From positions 1 to 64,000 of the forward strand of contig NZ_PZJX01000029.1 in NCBI RefSeq assembly GCF_003034915.1: a stretch of 64,000 nt of DNA. Reading direction: 5' to 3'. Shown here in pieces: positions 61,649 to 64,000 of the stretch; the first letter of the stretch is position 1; every line of letters starts with the position of its first letter. The notes beneath the pieces are model-generated. The model did no database searches, had not been told where the DNA came from, and saw nothing but the letters and a program-made list of their open reading frames with translations. The position numbers and the translations under genes are program-made. Source of the DNA: Mesorhizobium helmanticense. GTDB lineage: Bacteria > Pseudomonadota > Alphaproteobacteria > Rhizobiales > Rhizobiaceae.

Positions 61649-62842
61649 ATGAGCAGTCCCCACGACGTCGTCATCACTGGTATCGGCCTTGTTTCTTCGC
61701 AGGGAGAAGGTCCGGATGCGCACTGGCAAAAGCTCACCCAGCCGGGGCTCGAGCCGGTGCTCGATGCCTCGCGCTTCGCGCCCTATACGGTCCATCCGCT
61801 ACCGGCGATCGACTGGAACCTGCAGATCGCCAAGCGCGGTGACCAGCGGCAGATGGAAACCTGGCAGCGGCTTGGCACCTACGCCGCAGGCCTGGCGCTG
61901 GACGATGCCGGCATCAAGGGCAATGACGAGCTCTGCACGACCATGGACATGGTGGTGGCGGCAGGCGGCGGCGAGCGCGACGAGGCGGTCGACGCGGCGA
62001 TCCTCGCCGCTTCGGAAAGCCGCAACGATCGCGACGTGCTCCTCAACGAGAAGCTGACCACCGAATTGCGGCCGACGCTGTTCCTGGCGCAACTTTCCAA
62101 TCTGCTCGCCGGCAACATCTCCATCGTCCACAAGGTGACGGGATCGTCGCGCACCTTCATGGGCGAGGAAGGTGCCGGCGTCGCCGCCGTCGAGACCGCC
62201 GCCGCCCGCATCCGCTCTGGCCAGTCGACGCATATTCTCGTCGGCGGCGCCTTCCAGACCGAACATTCCGACATGCTGCTCGGCTATGAGCTGGCCGGTT
62301 ACCTGCATCGCGGCGCCTGGAAGCCGGTCTGGCAAAGGCAGGGCGGCGAAGGCGGCGGCGTGGTGACCGGATCCGGCGGCGCATTCCTCGTTCTGGAGCA
62401 GCGCGAGCATGCGGTGAAGCGTGGACGCAAGATCTACGCGGAACTCGGCCCGATCGTATCCGGACGCGCCAGGCGCCGGCGAGGCGAACTCGATGCCGAG
62501 ATCGCCTCACTGCTTAAGCAGGCCGCATTGCCGAACGGCGAGCTGCTTGCGATTTCTGGGGCGTCGGGCGCCCATGCCGCGACCGCTGCCGAGAAATCGG
62601 CGCTCGATGCCAATCCGGCGATCGCCGCGCGCGCTTTTTCGACGCTGACCGGCCACATGAAGGAAGCGCAGTTCCCCTTCGCCGTGGCGCTGGCGGCGCT
62701 CGCCGTCGAGCGCAAGGCCGCCTACCCCGTCTTTGACGCCGCCAACGAGAAGCCGTTCAGCGGTATTCCCAGGACCGTCCTTGCAACGGCGATCGGCTAT
62801 CACCAATTCGAGGGCATGGCGCTGGTCAGCGCCGCCGATTAA
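61649..62842 (+). CDS. fabF2XL: FabF2XL: beta-ketoacyl-ACP synthase homologue without catalytic cysteine
   Basis: The 397-residue protein has the thiolase fold of ketosynthases (MSSPHDVVITGIGLVSSQGE, GSGGAFLVLEQREHAVKRGRKIYAEL) and the late GH (STLTGHMKE). Where ketosynthases have the TACASG nucleophile loop it reads VTGSSRTFMGEEGAG with Glu at the aligned position. Its only cysteine is Cys96, far from the active site, and the NAHGT histidine motif reads SGASG. So condensation activity is not expected by itself. It lies between acpXL and the active FabF1XL, which suggests a partner subunit for chain-length control. The gene name follows the known rhizobial cluster. Confidence 0.88.
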   Translation: MSSPHDVVITGIGLVSSQGEGPDAHWQKLTQPGLEPVLDASRFAPYTVHPLPAIDWNLQIAKRGDQRQMETWQRLGTYAAGLALDDAGIKGNDELCTTMDMVVAAGGGERDEAVDAAILAASESRNDRDVLLNEKLTTELRPTLFLAQLSNLLAGNISIVHKVTGSSRTFMGEEGAGVAAVETAAARIRSGQSTHILVGGAFQTEHSDMLLGYELAGYLHRGAWKPVWQRQGGEGGGVVTGSGGAFLVLEQREHAVKRGRKIYAELGPIVSGRARRRRGELDAEIASLLKQAALPNGELLAISGASGAHAATAAEKSALDANPAIAARAFSTLTGHMKEAQFPFAVALAALAVERKAAYPVFDAANEKPFSGIPRTVLATAIGYHQFEGMALVSAAD

Positions 62843-62860
62843 ACTGTCTCAGGAAAAAAG

Positions 62861-64000
62861 ATGGCCAATCTGAAAGACCATATGGGCAGGCCGATCGTCG
62901 CCGTCACCGGCATCGGCGTGGTGACCTCGCTTGGCGTCGGCAAGACCGACAATTGGGCGGCACTTACCTCAGGCAAGTCCGGCATCCATCCGATCACCCG
63001 CTTTCCGGTCGATCTCCTGAACACCCGCATTTCCGGCATGGTCGACTTCCTGCCGTCCAGTTCGAAAGGCGCGAGCCTGCTCACCTACGAGCTGGCCGAA
63101 ACCGCGGCGCAGGAGGCCGTGGCCGAATCCGGTCTCGATTCCGGCGATTTCGCTGGCCCTCTCTTCCTCGCCTCGCCGCCGGTCGAACTCGACTGGCACG
63201 AACGCTTCTCGCTCTACAATTCGGACAGTGAGGATGCCGGCGCCGAACGGCTGCTGCGCGTGGCGCGGGGCCTGAAGGAACTCGACATCTTCGAGACCAC
63301 CCAGTTCGGTTCGATCGCCGACCGACTGGCCGACCGTTTCGGCACCCGTGGCCTGCCGATCACGCTGTCGACGGCATGTGCCTCCGGCGCCACCGCCATC
63401 CAGCTCGGCGTCGAGGCGATCCGCCGCGGCGAATGCGACAGGGCGTTGTCGATCGGCGCCGACGGTTCGGCGACCGCCGAGGCGCTCATCCGTTTTTCGC
63501 TGCTGTCGGCGCTTTCCACCCACAACGACCTTCCCGAGAAGGCCTCAAAGCCCTTCTCCAAGGACCGCGACGGTTTTGTGCTGGCCGAGGGTTCCGGCGC
63601 GCTGGTGCTGGAATCGCTGGAGGCCGCACTTGCCCGTGGTGCGACCATTCTCGGCATCATGCGCGGCTGCGGCGAGAAGGCCGACGATTTCCATCGCACC
63701 CGCTCCAAACCGGACGGTTCGCCGGCGATCGCCGCGGTGCGCGCCGCCCTCGCCGATGCCGGACTTGGTGAAGACGAGATCGACTATGTCAACGCGCACG
63801 GCACCTCGACGCCGGAAAACGACAAGATGGAGCATCTCTCGCTGTCGACCGTGTTCGGCGAGCGGATCGGCTCGATGCCGATCTCGTCGAACAAGTCGAT
63901 GATCGGCCACACGCTGTCGGCCGCCGGCGCCGTCGAGGCCGCGTTTTCGCTGATGACCATGCGCGAAAGCGTCATTCCGCCGACCATCAACTACGACAAT
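62861..64000 (+). CDS. fabF1XL: FabF1XL: beta-ketoacyl-ACP synthase (partial, runs off the window)
   Basis: The first 380 residues are visible. The start is the ATG at 62861 (AGGA upstream), 18 bases after the fabF2XL stop. All ketosynthase residues are present: Cys173 (LSTACASG), His313 (VNAHGTST), Lys345 and His350 (SSNKSMIGHTLSAAG). It elongates the acyl chain on AcpXL toward the C28 acid. The protein should end about 20-40 residues beyond position 64000. Together with fabF2XL it looks like an alpha/beta ketosynthase pair. Confidence 0.93.
   Translation, partial: MANLKDHMGRPIVAVTGIGVVTSLGVGKTDNWAALTSGKSGIHPITRFPVDLLNTRISGMVDFLPSSSKGASLLTYELAETAAQEAVAESGLDSGDFAGPLFLASPPVELDWHERFSLYNSDSEDAGAERLLRVARGLKELDIFETTQFGSIADRLADRFGTRGLPITLSTACASGATAIQLGVEAIRRGECDRALSIGADGSATAEALIRFSLLSALSTHNDLPEKASKPFSKDRDGFVLAEGSGALVLESLEAALARGATILGIMRGCGEKADDFHRTRSKPDGSPAIAAVRAALADAGLGEDEIDYVNAHGTSTPENDKMEHLSLSTVFGERIGSMPISSNKSMIGHTLSAAGAVEAAFSLMTMRESVIPPTINYDN

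Noticed and set aside
1..64000. CRISPR arrays or retron/toxin-antitoxin type defence loci
   Set aside because: No regularly spaced direct repeats, no cas, reverse transcriptase or recognisable toxin-antitoxin pair was seen; the repeats present are palindromic intergenic elements.

Overview
The window is high-GC chromosomal DNA from a member of the Hyphomicrobiales, most likely Mesorhizobium or a close relative. The grounds are an acpXL/fabF locus for very-long-chain lipid A acyl chains, a hemP-hmu heme operon, putA paired with an Lrp-type putR, a BA14K-family protein, an alphaproteobacterial RNase E with a split S1 domain, and several rhizobial palindromic intergenic repeats. I find no insertion sequence, CRISPR array, intact prophage or replication origin.

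Layout. 0.3-2.7 kb: a DMT transporter, a GFA-fold zinc protein, an endolysin-like amidase and a YidB-like fragment. 2.7-4 kb: tRNA-Gly and tRNA-Tyr, then rlmB. 4-8.8 kb: the glyoxylate operon gcl-hyi-glxR with a divergent IclR regulator. 8.9-12.3 kb: a YbaK-like deacylase, small exported or membrane proteins (two with duplicated promoter and leader), tRNA-Thr and a cupin. 12.4-14.3 kb: a membrane diguanylate cyclase. 14.4-19.6 kb: a TetR regulator divergent from a polyamine-type ABC importer plus a metallo-beta-lactamase-fold hydrolase. 19.7-24.1 kb: a surface-glycan group (GT90, a second glycosyltransferase, UDP-galactopyranose mutase, a nucleotide-sugar epimerase). 24.7-30 kb: nadK, a DEAD-box helicase, an OmpA-like lipoprotein and exported proteins of unknown function. 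30.4-39.3 kb: cell-wall and RNA genes amiC, mrcA, prfB (programmed +1 frameshift) and, divergently, rne. 39.6-48.4 kb: heme acquisition (hemP-hmuSTUV facing hmuR, an uncharacterised exported protein, tonB, an IsdG-type heme oxygenase and a VOC protein). 48.4-55.4 kb: a GT2, putA/putR, and a FixH-like protein with a di-heme peroxidase. 55.6-61 kb: kdgK, galM, gabD, an AEC carrier and a histidine phosphatase. 61.2-64 kb: acpXL and two ketosynthase genes, the second running off the window.

How parts work together. HmuR and TonB would bring heme across the outer membrane, HmuTUV across the inner membrane, and HmuS and the IsdG-type enzyme would handle it in the cytoplasm; a dyad between hemP and hmuR overlaps both promoters. 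PutA degrades proline and is probably controlled by PutR through a perfect 20-bp palindrome. Gcl, Hyi and GlxR convert glyoxylate to glycerate. The most interesting observation is in the lipid A locus: the first ketosynthase (FabF2XL) has no catalytic cysteine, which suggests it is a chain-length-factor-like partner of the active FabF1XL.

All functional calls come from reading the sequence and from known family motifs. No database search was run.
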